From contig NZ_BMRV01000004.1 in NCBI RefSeq assembly GCF_014648815.1, positions 372,001-436,000 of the forward strand: a DNA stretch of 64,000 nt. Direction: 5' to 3'. Below are positions 23,548 to 31,891 of this stretch, piece after piece (position 1 is the stretch's first letter; every line of letters begins with the position of its first letter). Made by a program: the position numbers and the translations under genes. Source of the DNA: Streptomyces flaveolus. Lineage in GTDB: Bacteria > Actinomycetota > Actinomycetes > Streptomycetales > Streptomycetaceae. The notes beneath the pieces are model-generated. The model had not been told where the DNA came from. It was given only the letters and a program-made list of their open reading frames with translations, and searched no databases.

Positions 23548-23787
23548 GCCTTTCGCCGGTGCCCACTCCCTCGCATGTGGATACGATGCGAGGGAGATGG
23601 CGCAATCACCCGGCAGCACCTCTGAGAGGCAGGCAGGGGCCATGCGAAGGATGAGCCGCACCGGACTGGTGAGCGCGGGATTGGGGCTGGGCGCGGTCGG
23701 TGGGTTCATCGGCAGCCTGCTCAGGGAACGGAGTGCTCTCACAGCCGCCCGCGACGCGACGGGCGAAGGAAGCGAGGATCAGCCTTC

Positions 23788-24405
23788 ATGGGGCGTCGGC
23801 TCGTACCGCTCACGCTGGACAACCTTCAGGACCTTCCCCAGCGCTGTCGCTCGTGCGTCTTCTGGGAGCTGGACCCCGTCAGCGGCGAAGCCGCGGTAAC
23901 AGCGGGGACGTCCGCCACGGAGAAGGAGGCCTGGATCTCCGCTGTCCTGCTGGACTGGGGGTCCTGCGGGCGGGTGGTCTACGTCGACGACGTACCGGTG
24001 GGCTTCATGCTCTACGCCCCTCCTGCCTACGTTCCGCGCTCGGCGGCGTTTCCCACCAGTCCCGTCGCTCCCGACGCGGTGCAGTTGATGACGGCCTTCG
24101 TGATGCCGGGCTATCAGGGTCAGGGGCTGGGTCGGGTGATGGTGCAGACGGTCGCCAAGGATCTGTTGCGGCGGGGCTTCAAGGCGATCGAGGCCTTCGG
24201 GGATGCCCGCTGGAAGGAGCCCGCCTGTGTGCTGCCGGCGGATCATCTGCTGGCCGTGGGCTTCAAGACGGTCCGGCCCCATCCCTACCATCCGCGGCTG
24301 AGGCTGGAGCTGCGGTCCACGCTGTCGTGGAAGGAAGACGTGGAGATGGCCCTGGACCGGCTGCTCGGAGCCGTTCAGAAGGAGCCGGTGCTGCGGCCAC
24401 TGTGA
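23788..24405 (+). CDS. GNAT family N-acetyltransferase
   Basis: 205 residues from ATG with GAAGGAAGCGAGG upstream. The GNAT fold is indicated by the acetyl-CoA-binding motif AFVMPGYQGQGLGRVMVQTV (R/Q-x-x-G-x-G/A), preceded by strands around VVYVDDVPVGFMLY. N-terminal CRSCVFWELDP resembles a small subfamily located beside parB in Streptomyces. Substrate unknown. It converges with trxA across a strong terminator. Confidence 0.85.
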   Translation: MGRRLVPLTLDNLQDLPQRCRSCVFWELDPVSGEAAVTAGTSATEKEAWISAVLLDWGSCGRVVYVDDVPVGFMLYAPPAYVPRSAAFPTSPVAPDAVQLMTAFVMPGYQGQGLGRVMVQTVAKDLLRRGFKAIEAFGDARWKEPACVLPADHLLAVGFKTVRPHPYHPRLRLELRSTLSWKEDVEMALDRLLGAVQKEPVLRPL

Positions 24406-24434
24406 CCTGACGGGTCCCACCGCGGACTGCAAGA

Positions 24435-24468
24435 CGAAGGGGCCGGCCCAGATGGGCCGGCCCCTTCG
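24435..24468. terminator. bidirectional terminator between GNAT gene and trxA
   Basis: A perfect 16-bp inverted repeat (CGAAGGGGCCGGCCCA and complement) around GA. It ends 1 base before a parS variant. Confidence 0.85.
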
Positions 24469-24469
24469 T

Positions 24470-24483
24470 GTTTCACGTGGAAC
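24470..24483. other. parS-like site (one mismatch)
   Basis: GTTTCACGTGGAAC, abutting the terminator and ending within 2 bases of the trxA stop codon. Confidence 0.7.
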
Positions 24484-24484
24484 G

Positions 24485-24817
24485 TCAGTCGGCGATGAAG
24501 TCCTGGAGGTCGCGGACGATCGCGGCCTTGGGCTTGGCGCCGACGATGGTCTTGGCGACCTCGCCGCCCTGGTACACGTTCAGCGTCGGGATGGACATGA
24601 CGCCGTACTTGGCGGCCGTACCCGGGTTCTCGTCGATGTTCAGCTTGACGATCTCGATCTTGTCGCCGTACTCGGCGGCGATCGCCTCGAGGGACGGCGC
24701 GATCTGGCGGCACGGTCCGCACCAGGCGGCCCAGAAGTCCACCAGGACGGGCTTGTCGCTCTTGAGGACGTCCTGCTCGAAGGAGTCGTCGGTCACTTGC
24801 TTCAGGGTGCCGGCCAC
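24485..24817 (-). CDS. trxA: thioredoxin
   Basis: 110 residues from GTG with AAGGAG upstream. A small disulfide reductase reduced by TrxB. The active site is WCGPC (32-36). Fold markers include VLVDFWAAWCGP, KLNIDENPGTAAKYGV and the cis-proline SIPTL. Full length. It follows trxB by 41 bases on the same strand, forming a trxBA operon beside sigM; in Streptomyces such operons are controlled by redox sigma factors. Confidence 0.97.
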   Translation of the reverse strand: MAGTLKQVTDDSFEQDVLKSDKPVLVDFWAAWCGPCRQIAPSLEAIAAEYGDKIEIVKLNIDENPGTAAKYGVMSIPTLNVYQGGEVAKTIVGAKPKAAIVRDLQDFIAD

Positions 24818-24858
24818 GGCGGGCTCCTTAACTGGTTGGTGCGCGGGGCGGATGGGGG

Positions 24859-25827
24859 TCAGACAGCGGTCTTCTCGGGCTCGGCCTTGTCCTCGTCGGT
24901 GAGCGCGGCGAGGAAGCGCTCGGCGTCGAGGGCGGCGGAGCAGCCTGTGCCGGCGGCGGTGATCGCCTGCCGGTAGGTGTGGTCGACCACGTCACCGGCG
25001 CCGAAGACGCCGGTCAGGTTGGTGCGGGTCGAGGGGGCCTCGACCTTCAGGTAGCCCTCCGGGTCCAGGTCGAGCTGGCCCTTGAAGAGCTCGGTGCGCG
25101 GGTCGTGACCGATGGCGATGAACAGGCCGGTCACCGCCAGGTCCGAGAGCTCGCCGGTCTTGAGGTTGCGCAGCTTCAGGCCCGACAGCTTCTGGTCACC
25201 CTGGATCTCGGCGACCTCGCTGTCCCAGACGAACGAGATCTTCGGGTCGGCGAAGGCACGCTCCTGCATCGCCTTGGAGGCGCGCAGGGTGTCGCGGCGG
25301 TGGACGATCGTCACGGACTTGGCGAACCGGGAGAGGAACGTGGCCTCCTCCATCGCGGTGTCACCGCCGCCGATCACGGCGATGTCCTGGTCCTTGAAGA
25401 AGAAGCCGTCGCAGGTCGCGCACCAGGAGACGCCACGGCCGGACAGGGCGTCCTCGTTCGGCAGACCGAGCTTGCGGTGCTGGGAGCCGGTGGTGACGAT
25501 GACGGCCTTCGCCCGGTGGACGGTGCCCGCGGTGTCGGTGACGGTCTTGATCTCACCGCTGAGGTCGACGGCGACGACATCGTCCGGGACGAGCTCGGCG
25601 CCGAAACGCTCGGCCTGGGCGCGCATGTTGTCCATGAGCTCGGGGCCCATGATGCCGTCCTGGAAGCCCGGGAAGTTCTCCACCTCGGTGGTGTTCATCA
25701 GTGCACCTCCGGCGGTGACGGCGCCCTCGAACACCAGCGGCTTCAGCGACGCGCGCGCGGTGTAGAGCGCCGCCGTGTAGCCGGCGGGCCCGGAGCCGAT
25801 GATGATCACGTTTCGGACGTCGCTCAC
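24859..25827 (-). CDS. trxB: thioredoxin-disulfide reductase
   Basis: 322 residues from GTG with GACGAGGAATG upstream. An FAD enzyme that passes electrons from NADPH to thioredoxin. The FAD motif is [12 protein letters not shown] near the N terminus, the redox-active pair is CATC (136-139) in [11 protein letters not shown], the NADPH motif is [11 protein letters not shown], and the second FAD motif is [21 protein letters not shown]. Low-molecular-weight type. Confidence 0.97.
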   Translation of the reverse strand: MSDVRNVIIIGSGPAGYTAALYTARASLKPLVFEGAVTAGGALMNTTEVENFPGFQDGIMGPELMDNMRAQAERFGAELVPDDVVAVDLSGEIKTVTDTAGTVHRAKAVIVTTGSQHRKLGLPNEDALSGRGVSWCATCDGFFFKDQDIAVIGGGDTAMEEATFLSRFAKSVTIVHRRDTLRASKAMQERAFADPKISFVWDSEVAEIQGDQKLSGLKLRNLKTGELSDLAVTGLFIAIGHDPRTELFKGQLDLDPEGYLKVEAPSTRTNLTGVFGAGDVVDHTYRQAITAAGTGCSAALDAERFLAALTDEDKAEPEKTAV

Positions 25828-25967
25828 GGCTTCATTCCTCGTCTCTGGACAGCGTCTTCAGGGCCGGGTGGAGCTTCTCTCGGAACTCTCACCCCACCCA
25901 ACGGATCCTAAGGGGCGCGCATTCCCGCTGTGTCCGGGCACACGGCGGGCGAGCAGACCGCGCGCAC

Positions 25968-26882
25968 TCAGGGACGCGTGTAGGAGTGCTGCAGAAGCAC
26001 CGTGGCCTTGCCGACGGCGGGCTGGTCCACGCAGGCCGAATCGACGATGTAGGCGGTGACGCGACTGTCGTTGAGGGTGTCGGGCAGTACCACGAGCAGT
26101 GCTTCCTTGCCCTTGTACACGCCCTCCTCCGTGGCGAGCGCCGCGTCGTCGCGGCCGATGGCCTTCTGGACGCACTCGGGGACAACCGTCGGTTGCGTGA
26201 GGACGTGGTTCTCCGTCTCGGGCTCCGTGCCGAAGCTGTGCGGCGTCCGAGGGCCGCTCCGTGTGCCCTCCCCGTCGCCGATGAGTTCGGTGACCTGCTT
26301 CTGCAGCTTGGTCTCGGAGAAGGTGTCCACGGGTGCGGTCTGCTGCCCGTGGGCCGTGTCGTCAGGTGGGCTGCCTCCCGTGACGGACGACACGATCACG
26401 GAGCCGATCCCCAGGGCGGCCACGGCGGCCACGGCACCCATGACGGCGATCCTGCGCCGTCCGATCCGCCTGCGGTCCTTGCGGCCGGGACCCGTGGTGG
26501 AGGTCCGGGCGCGCCCGGAAGGACGGTGGGCCGCCGATGTTTCACGTGAAACGTGCGTGCCGTCGCTGCTCTCGTCCTCGTCGGCTGCCGACGCTGCCGA
26601 GGCTGCCGGGGATGCCGGCGCTGTCGCACTCAGCAGTGCTTCGGCGGCGAGGGCGGCGTCGATGCGACCCGCCACGTCATCGGGCATCCGCTGCGGTCCC
26701 GGCAACGTCCCGAGCAGTCCCTGGATCTCCTCCAGCGACGCGTAGACGTCCGCGCAGAGCTCGCAGGTCTCCAGGTGCCGTCGTACGTCCGTGGTCCGCG
26801 AGGGCGGAAGCAGGCCTTCGGCGAGGTCGGAGATCTCCGCGACGTCGGGATGCCCGGCCATGTCTGTCGTCGACGACGTCAC
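25968..26882 (-). CDS. zinc-type anti-sigma factor of SigM
   Basis: 304 residues from GTG with GGAGGTGG upstream; its start overlaps the sigM stop by 4 bases. The N-terminal ZAS motif H36-x3-C40-x2-C43 (HLETCELC) is the zinc-binding anti-sigma signature that holds an ECF sigma factor and can release it on thiol oxidation. After an Ala/Ser-rich linker comes an Arg-rich stop and one membrane helix (about 145-165), then an extracytoplasmic domain of about 135 residues with cysteines. A parS site is embedded in the linker codons. Confidence 0.88.
   Translation of the reverse strand: MTSSTTDMAGHPDVAEISDLAEGLLPPSRTTDVRRHLETCELCADVYASLEEIQGLLGTLPGPQRMPDDVAGRIDAALAAEALLSATAPASPAASAASAADEDESSDGTHVSRETSAAHRPSGRARTSTTGPGRKDRRRIGRRRIAVMGAVAAVAALGIGSVIVSSVTGGSPPDDTAHGQQTAPVDTFSETKLQKQVTELIGDGEGTRSGPRTPHSFGTEPETENHVLTQPTVVPECVQKAIGRDDAALATEEGVYKGKEALLVVLPDTLNDSRVTAYIVDSACVDQPAVGKATVLLQHSYTRP
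26540..26553. other. parS site (perfect), inside the anti-sigma gene
   Basis: GTTTCACGTGAAAC; in the minus-strand frame it encodes VSRET within the low-complexity linker. Confidence 0.9.
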
Positions 26883-27604
26883 GCTCGTCCACCTCCGCCC
26901 TTCACTGCGGCTGAATCGCTCTGGCCCGCTTCCGTCGGACCCGCCCGGCGCGGTCCCGCTGCGGGTGGGACGGATGCGCCCTGCGTCCGGTTCCGCTCGG
27001 GGTCGGGCTTCTCGCCATCACCGTTGCCGTCCGGACGCAGGTGGGTGAGCAGCGGCAGAAGTCTGGCTCTGCCACGGGCGCACCGGCTCTTGATCGTTCC
27101 GACCGGCACGTCGAGGATCCGTGCCGCCTCGGCGACGGGGTAACCCTGCATGTCGACGAGGACGAGAGCCGCCCGCTGATCGGCCGGCAGCGTTCCCAGA
27201 GCCTCGACGAGCTGGCGGTGCAGGTCGTTGCGCTCGGCGGGGGCCGATGCCGACTCGTGCGGTTCCAGCAGCTGTTCCAGGCGCTCGGCGTCGTCGACCG
27301 GAGCGGTCTTGCGGGAAGCGGCCTTGCGGGCACGGTCCAGGCAGGCGTTCACGGTGATCCTGTGCAGCCACGTCGTGACGGCCGCCTGTCCTCGGAAGGT
27401 GTGCGCGGCCCGGTAGGCGGAGACGAGCGCGTCCTGGACCGCGTCAGCGGCCTCCTCGCGGTCCCCCAGGGTGCGCAGGGCAACCGCCCAGAGCCGGTCG
27501 CGATGACGGCGGACGAGCTCACCGAAGGCGTCGGGATCACCCTCGACGTGGCGGACGAGCAACTCGTGATCGGTCAGGTCCTCACCACTCGTGCCGTCCG
27601 CCAT
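26879..27604 (-). CDS. sigM: ECF RNA polymerase sigma factor SigM
   Basis: 241 residues from ATG with GAGGAGAGGG upstream (a GTG one codon earlier is possible). Region 2 is seen in DPDAFGELVRRHRDRLW and EEAADAVQDALVSAYRAAHTF; region 4 in LPADQRAALVLVDMQGYPVAEAARILDVPVGTIKSRCARGRARL. ECF sigma of the SigM/SigW type, paired with the downstream anti-sigma gene. Position beside trxBA and murJ matches S. coelicolor and mycobacterial sigM loci. The C-terminal ~45 residues are a disordered Pro/Arg extension. Confidence 0.92.
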   Translation of the reverse strand: MADGTSGEDLTDHELLVRHVEGDPDAFGELVRRHRDRLWAVALRTLGDREEAADAVQDALVSAYRAAHTFRGQAAVTTWLHRITVNACLDRARKAASRKTAPVDDAERLEQLLEPHESASAPAERNDLHRQLVEALGTLPADQRAALVLVDMQGYPVAEAARILDVPVGTIKSRCARGRARLLPLLTHLRPDGNGDGEKPDPERNRTQGASVPPAAGPRRAGPTEAGQSDSAAVKGGGGRA

Positions 27605-27631
27605 CACACCCTCTCCTCGCGGCAGATGCCG

Positions 27632-29329
27632 TCAGCTGCTCACCTTGACGTCCGCCAGCCTGCCGCGCCACTCCCCGGTGTCCGCCTGTTTCGGCAGATC
27701 GGTGAGCCACACCAGCAGGTACCGGCTCCGGAGAGCCTTCTCGGGCTTGAGCTCCACCGTCGTTCCGGAGCCCTCGGCGACCTTGCCGTAGTCGTCGAAC
27801 GAGGTCGGCTCCGCGGCGGCGTCCGCATCGGCGCTGCGCAGTTCGACGGACGTACTCCCGACGAAGGTGACCGTCACCTTTCCGACCTGCTGGACCTTGC
27901 CGAGGTCCACGATGACGCCGACCCCAGACTTGAGGCGGCCGAAGTCGGAACTCAGGTAGTAGTCCGTCTGCCAGTACGTGGAGGGGCTGCCGTCGTAGAC
28001 GTTCTCTATCTCGGACGGCTTCTCGGACTGGTCGCCGAAGGGGTCGAAGTCCCGGGCACTGCTGATGGCGATCGGCTTGCCGGCCACCGGAATCTTCGGG
28101 CTCTTGTCGTCGCCGTCCGTCGTCTGCGTCTGGTTCTGGTCGTCGGCCTTGCCGCCCCGCTCCATGAGGGCGTCCGCCAGCTGCCAGCTGCCGAGGCCGA
28201 GGGCGGCGATCAGCAGGGCGGAGACGGTCCACTTCAGTGCCTTGCCGGTACGGCTCTGCAGCGGGGGCGGTGGCGTCGGTACCGGCTGGGTGACGCCGGG
28301 GTGCGGTGCCGGGCGGCCGTACGTGCCCTTCTGGTAGGACGTGCGCTGGTAGGCGGGCGGCGCGGTGTAGGTCGGCTCCGGGGGCCGGATGCGGGGCATC
28401 TCGCCGATCGCCTTGACCAGTTCCTCCGGCGTGGTGCACGGGGACTCGTGGCGCGAAGCGGTGGCGCCGTCGTTGACGAGCGCCCGCATGGCGAGCTCGG
28501 ACAGGCCGCGGTGGACACCCGCGCGCACCTGGTCCGGCGGGATCAGACCGAGGTCCTTGGGCAGGCCCGCCATGCCGTAGGCGTCGCTCTCGTACGGCCA
28601 GCGCTGGGTGAGCGTGGCGTACAGCAGGGCGCCGATGGCCTCGGTGTCGGTGCGCTGCGGGGTGTCGGAACTGATGCCGCGCAGTGCGGCGCTGACGGCC
28701 AGTCCGCGGATCTTCCACTGGCCCGTCGACGTACGCAGCACGGCGTTGGGGTTCAGGCGCAGGTGGGCGAGGCCCTCGCGGTGTGCCGCGGCCATCGCGG
28801 AGGCGACCTGGCTCACCATCTGGTAGGCGTCGTACGCGTCGAGCGGGCCGGCGGCGAGGAGCGCGGTCAGTTCGGTTGCGTCGGGGAGCCATTCGTGGAC
28901 GACGTAGACGAGGTCGTTGTCCTCGACGGCGTCGAGGACCTGGACGAAACGCGGATCGCCGAGCAGCGCGGCGGAGCGTGCGGCGGCCAGCACGGAACGG
29001 GCCCGCGTGTGGTCCGCCGGCAGGACGTGGACTCCGACGGCGCGGCGGAGTTTCTCGTCGACGGCCCGCCAGCTGCTGAAGCCGTCCAGACGGGTGACGC
29101 ATTCCTCGAGGCGGTAACGTCTGGCGAGCTTGTGCCCGCTGTGCAGTTCGGGAGGCGAGGCCTTGCCGGAATCCTCGCTCGTGGGGTTTCCCTGTGCCTC
29201 GTCGCTGTCCGTGTCCCGCTCCCGGTTGTTGGCCACCCCGTCGGCCGTGGACTGGTCCGCCTGTGCGGTCAGCGGCTTCTCACCGCTGTTGTCTGCCACG
29301 TCGACGGCAGCTGTGCTCCGTTCCGCCAC
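27632..29329 (-). CDS. MurJ-associated membrane pseudokinase
   Basis: 565 residues from GTG with GGGAGGCAGGAACG upstream; the frame extends to 29410. After an acidic N-terminal ~80 residues comes a protein-kinase-like domain (about 85-340) in which catalytic motifs are lost: HLRLNPNAVL replaces HRDLKPxN, and IRGLAVSAAL stands where DFG should be. One membrane helix (about residues 393-410) follows, then an exported discoidin/carbohydrate-binding-like domain (about 440-560, with NVYDGSPSTYWQTD). This layout equals the C-terminal half of mycobacterial MviN, where the pseudokinase is phosphorylated by PknB and binds FhaA. Here it is a separate gene 140 bases downstream of murJ. Inferred role: control of lipid II flipping. 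Confidence 0.88.
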   Translation of the reverse strand: MAERSTAAVDVADNSGEKPLTAQADQSTADGVANNRERDTDSDEAQGNPTSEDSGKASPPELHSGHKLARRYRLEECVTRLDGFSSWRAVDEKLRRAVGVHVLPADHTRARSVLAAARSAALLGDPRFVQVLDAVEDNDLVYVVHEWLPDATELTALLAAGPLDAYDAYQMVSQVASAMAAAHREGLAHLRLNPNAVLRTSTGQWKIRGLAVSAALRGISSDTPQRTDTEAIGALLYATLTQRWPYESDAYGMAGLPKDLGLIPPDQVRAGVHRGLSELAMRALVNDGATASRHESPCTTPEELVKAIGEMPRIRPPEPTYTAPPAYQRTSYQKGTYGRPAPHPGVTQPVPTPPPPLQSRTGKALKWTVSALLIAALGLGSWQLADALMERGGKADDQNQTQTTDGDDKSPKIPVAGKPIAISSARDFDPFGDQSEKPSEIENVYDGSPSTYWQTDYYLSSDFGRLKSGVGVIVDLGKVQQVGKVTVTFVGSTSVELRSADADAAAEPTSFDDYGKVAEGSGTTVELKPEKALRSRYLLVWLTDLPKQADTGEWRGRLADVKVSS

Positions 29330-29469
29330 CGTCGTTCCTGCCTCCCCATTCGATGCACGCCGGCCGACTCCCGATGCGCGCAGCCCGACGCCGAACCCAA
29401 TTGTGCCCACAGTCCGCCGCTATGCACGACACACGGGGGTGGACGATGGTTGTGCGCCTACCCCCGGTC

Positions 29470-31848
29470 TCAGCGTCCCAGGCGTCCGCGCACCATACCG
29501 ACCAGTGAGTTGACCTCCTCGATCCGCATCCTGCGGGCGGCGACGAAGAAGACACCGAACAGGACCGCCGCGCCGGCCAGCAGGGCGGCGAGGGAGCCCA
29601 CGACGCCCTGGCCGAGCGTGTGGCCGATCCCGTAGCAGGCGGCGCCGCTGAGCAGGGCGGCCGGGACGGAGGCGATGCACAGCCGGGCGTACGTCCGCAG
29701 CACCCGGGCACCGTCCAGGTCCCCGCCGAGCCGCTTGCGCAGCCTGCGCCAGGCGACGCCGACACCGATCGCGTAGGCCAGTCCGTAGGCGGCGGCCATG
29801 CCGACCACGGCCCAGCGGGCGGGCAGCAGGAAGTAACACAGGGCGGACGCCGCGGCGTTGAACGCGGCCACGATGACCGTGTTGTAGAAGGGCGTCCGGG
29901 TGTCCTCGTAGGCGTAGAAGGCGCGCAGGACGACGTACTGCACGGAGTAGGGGATGAGGCCGAGGCCGAAGGCCATCAGCATGTAGCCCATGTTGGTGGC
30001 TTCGCTGGTGCCCGACGAGCCGAACATCAGCGTGCACATCGGGATGCCGAGCGAGACGAATCCGAAGGAGATGGGCACGATGGCGACGGCCGTCGTGCGC
30101 AGGCCCTGGGAGATGTCGTCGCGGACCGCGCCACCGTCGTCCTCGGACGCCGAGCGCGAGATGCGCGGCAGCAGGGCGGCCATCAGGGAGACCGTGATGA
30201 TGGCCTGCGGCAGGCCCCAGATCAGCTGGGCGTTGGCATAGGCGGCGAAGCCGGTGCCGTCGACGGGGGACGCTGTGCCCGCGGCCGTGGAGAGCTGGAT
30301 GACGATCATGGCGCCCGCCTGGTTGGCGAGCACGAACAGGACCGTCCACTTGGCGAGGGTGACGGCCTTGCCGAGTCCGTGGCCCCGCCAGTCGAAGCGC
30401 AGCCGCAGCCGGAAGCCCGTCTCGCGCAGGTACGGGATCATCGCCAGGGACTGCACGACGAGGCCCAGCAGCACGCCGATGCCGAGCAGGCGCTGGCCCT
30501 CCGGCGGAATGCTGGTGACCTTCATGCCGGAGGTCTCGGCGGTCCCGTAGACCCAGATGAACATGCCCAGCGTGACGATGATGACGATGTTGTTCAGGAC
30601 CGGGGTCCACATCATCGCGCCGAACCGGCCGCGGGCGTTGAGGATCTGCCCCATCACCACGTGCAGGCCCATGAAGAAGATCGAGGGCAGGAAGTAGCGG
30701 ACGAAGGTGATGCCGACCTCGTTCGCGGCCGGGTTGCTGGCGACGGGGTTGGACAGGGCCCGGATCAGGAGGGGGGCGGCGAAGACGGTGATCGCGGTGA
30801 GTGCGCCGAGCGCCACCATGACCAGCGTCAGCAGGCGGTTGGCGAAGGCCTCGCCGCCGTCCTCGTCGTCCTTCATGGCCCGCACCAGCTGCGGTACGAA
30901 GACCGAGTTGAGGCCGCCGCCGACGGTCAGGATGTAGATCATGGTAGGCAGCTGGTAGGCGACCTGGAACGTGTCGCCGAGCAGGCCCACGCCGAGCGCC
31001 GAGACGATCAGCGCCGAGCGGATGAACCCGGTCAGCCGGGAGACCATCGTGCCCGCCGCCATCACGGCGCTGGACTTCAGCAGACCGCCCGCACGGCCGC
31101 CCTTCTTGGGGGCGGCGGCAGGCGCGGCGGGTTCGGCTTCCTGGACGGGCGCCTCGGCCGCTTCCGGAGTGGGAGCCGCCGCGTACTGGCCCGGCGCGGG
31201 TGCCGCGTACGGGCCGGGGCCCGGAGCGGTGCCGCCGTATTGGCCGGGGGCCGGGGTGTTCGCGTACGGGCCGGTGCCCTGGGCGCCGCGGTACTGGTCA
31301 GGTCCCGGGACCGCGCCGTACTGGCCAGGAGCGGGCGCGGGGGAGGGAACGGGCGCCTGGTCGTCGTAGGACGGGTGGCCGCCACCCTGCTGCTGGTCCC
31401 GGAACAGGTGGGCGAAGGCGTCGGGCTCGTGACGCTGCTCGCCGGCCTGCGTGACCAGGTCGTCGACGCCGACGAACTGGGTCGTGCGCGGGTCGTCGCC
31501 GTACGGCAGGTACTGGGTGGGGCCGTCCGGCTCGGGTGCCGGAGTCTGCGCCCAGACGCGCGGGTCGGGCGCGTACGGCGACTGGGACGGCGTGCCGTAC
31601 AGCGGCTGCTGCGGCGGGTAAGTGCCCGGGGGCGGCGGGGGGTGCGCGGCGCGGTCGTAGAGCGCCTCGGAGACTGGGTCCTGGGCGGAGAGGTCCTGCG
31701 CCCGGTAGGGATCCTGGTCGTAGGCGTCCTGGAGGTACATGTCCGCGGGCGGCTGCGGCGGCGTCTGGCCGTGGTCGGGCACCGGACCCTCGGGGTGGCC
31801 CGAGCCGTCCACGGCCTGACCGCGGTCACCGTCGTACGGCGCGTTCAT
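29470..31848 (-). CDS. murJ: lipid II flippase MurJ (MviN)
   Basis: 792 residues from ATG with GAGGTGGGG upstream. Residues 1 to about 250 are a cytosolic Pro/Tyr/Gln-rich low-complexity region with PGQY repeats. The MOP-family core follows with about 14 membrane helices, starting at KSSAVMAAGTMVSRLTGFIRSALIVSALG and including the MurJ motif with conserved Arg near RLTGFIR. It flips lipid II to the outer face for peptidoglycan synthesis. The family core is about 500-550 residues, so the N-terminal extension is large. It is flanked by the pseudokinase gene and the DUF6049 gene on the same strand. Confidence 0.95.
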   Translation of the reverse strand: MNAPYDGDRGQAVDGSGHPEGPVPDHGQTPPQPPADMYLQDAYDQDPYRAQDLSAQDPVSEALYDRAAHPPPPPGTYPPQQPLYGTPSQSPYAPDPRVWAQTPAPEPDGPTQYLPYGDDPRTTQFVGVDDLVTQAGEQRHEPDAFAHLFRDQQQGGGHPSYDDQAPVPSPAPAPGQYGAVPGPDQYRGAQGTGPYANTPAPGQYGGTAPGPGPYAAPAPGQYAAAPTPEAAEAPVQEAEPAAPAAAPKKGGRAGGLLKSSAVMAAGTMVSRLTGFIRSALIVSALGVGLLGDTFQVAYQLPTMIYILTVGGGLNSVFVPQLVRAMKDDEDGGEAFANRLLTLVMVALGALTAITVFAAPLLIRALSNPVASNPAANEVGITFVRYFLPSIFFMGLHVVMGQILNARGRFGAMMWTPVLNNIVIIVTLGMFIWVYGTAETSGMKVTSIPPEGQRLLGIGVLLGLVVQSLAMIPYLRETGFRLRLRFDWRGHGLGKAVTLAKWTVLFVLANQAGAMIVIQLSTAAGTASPVDGTGFAAYANAQLIWGLPQAIITVSLMAALLPRISRSASEDDGGAVRDDISQGLRTTAVAIVPISFGFVSLGIPMCTLMFGSSGTSEATNMGYMLMAFGLGLIPYSVQYVVLRAFYAYEDTRTPFYNTVIVAAFNAAASALCYFLLPARWAVVGMAAAYGLAYAIGVGVAWRRLRKRLGGDLDGARVLRTYARLCIASVPAALLSGAACYGIGHTLGQGVVGSLAALLAGAAVLFGVFFVAARRMRIEEVNSLVGMVRGRLGR

Positions 31849-31891
31849 GGTTACCCCACCTCATCGTCCCGGGCCGACCGGCCACGACATC

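Noticed and set aside
23643..23899. short frame starting MRRMSRTGLVSAG with one hydrophobic segment, between parB and the GNAT gene
   Set aside because: It overlaps the start of the GNAT gene by over 100 bases and its tail is a frame-shifted read of that gene; only weak start support. Could be re-examined in orthologues.
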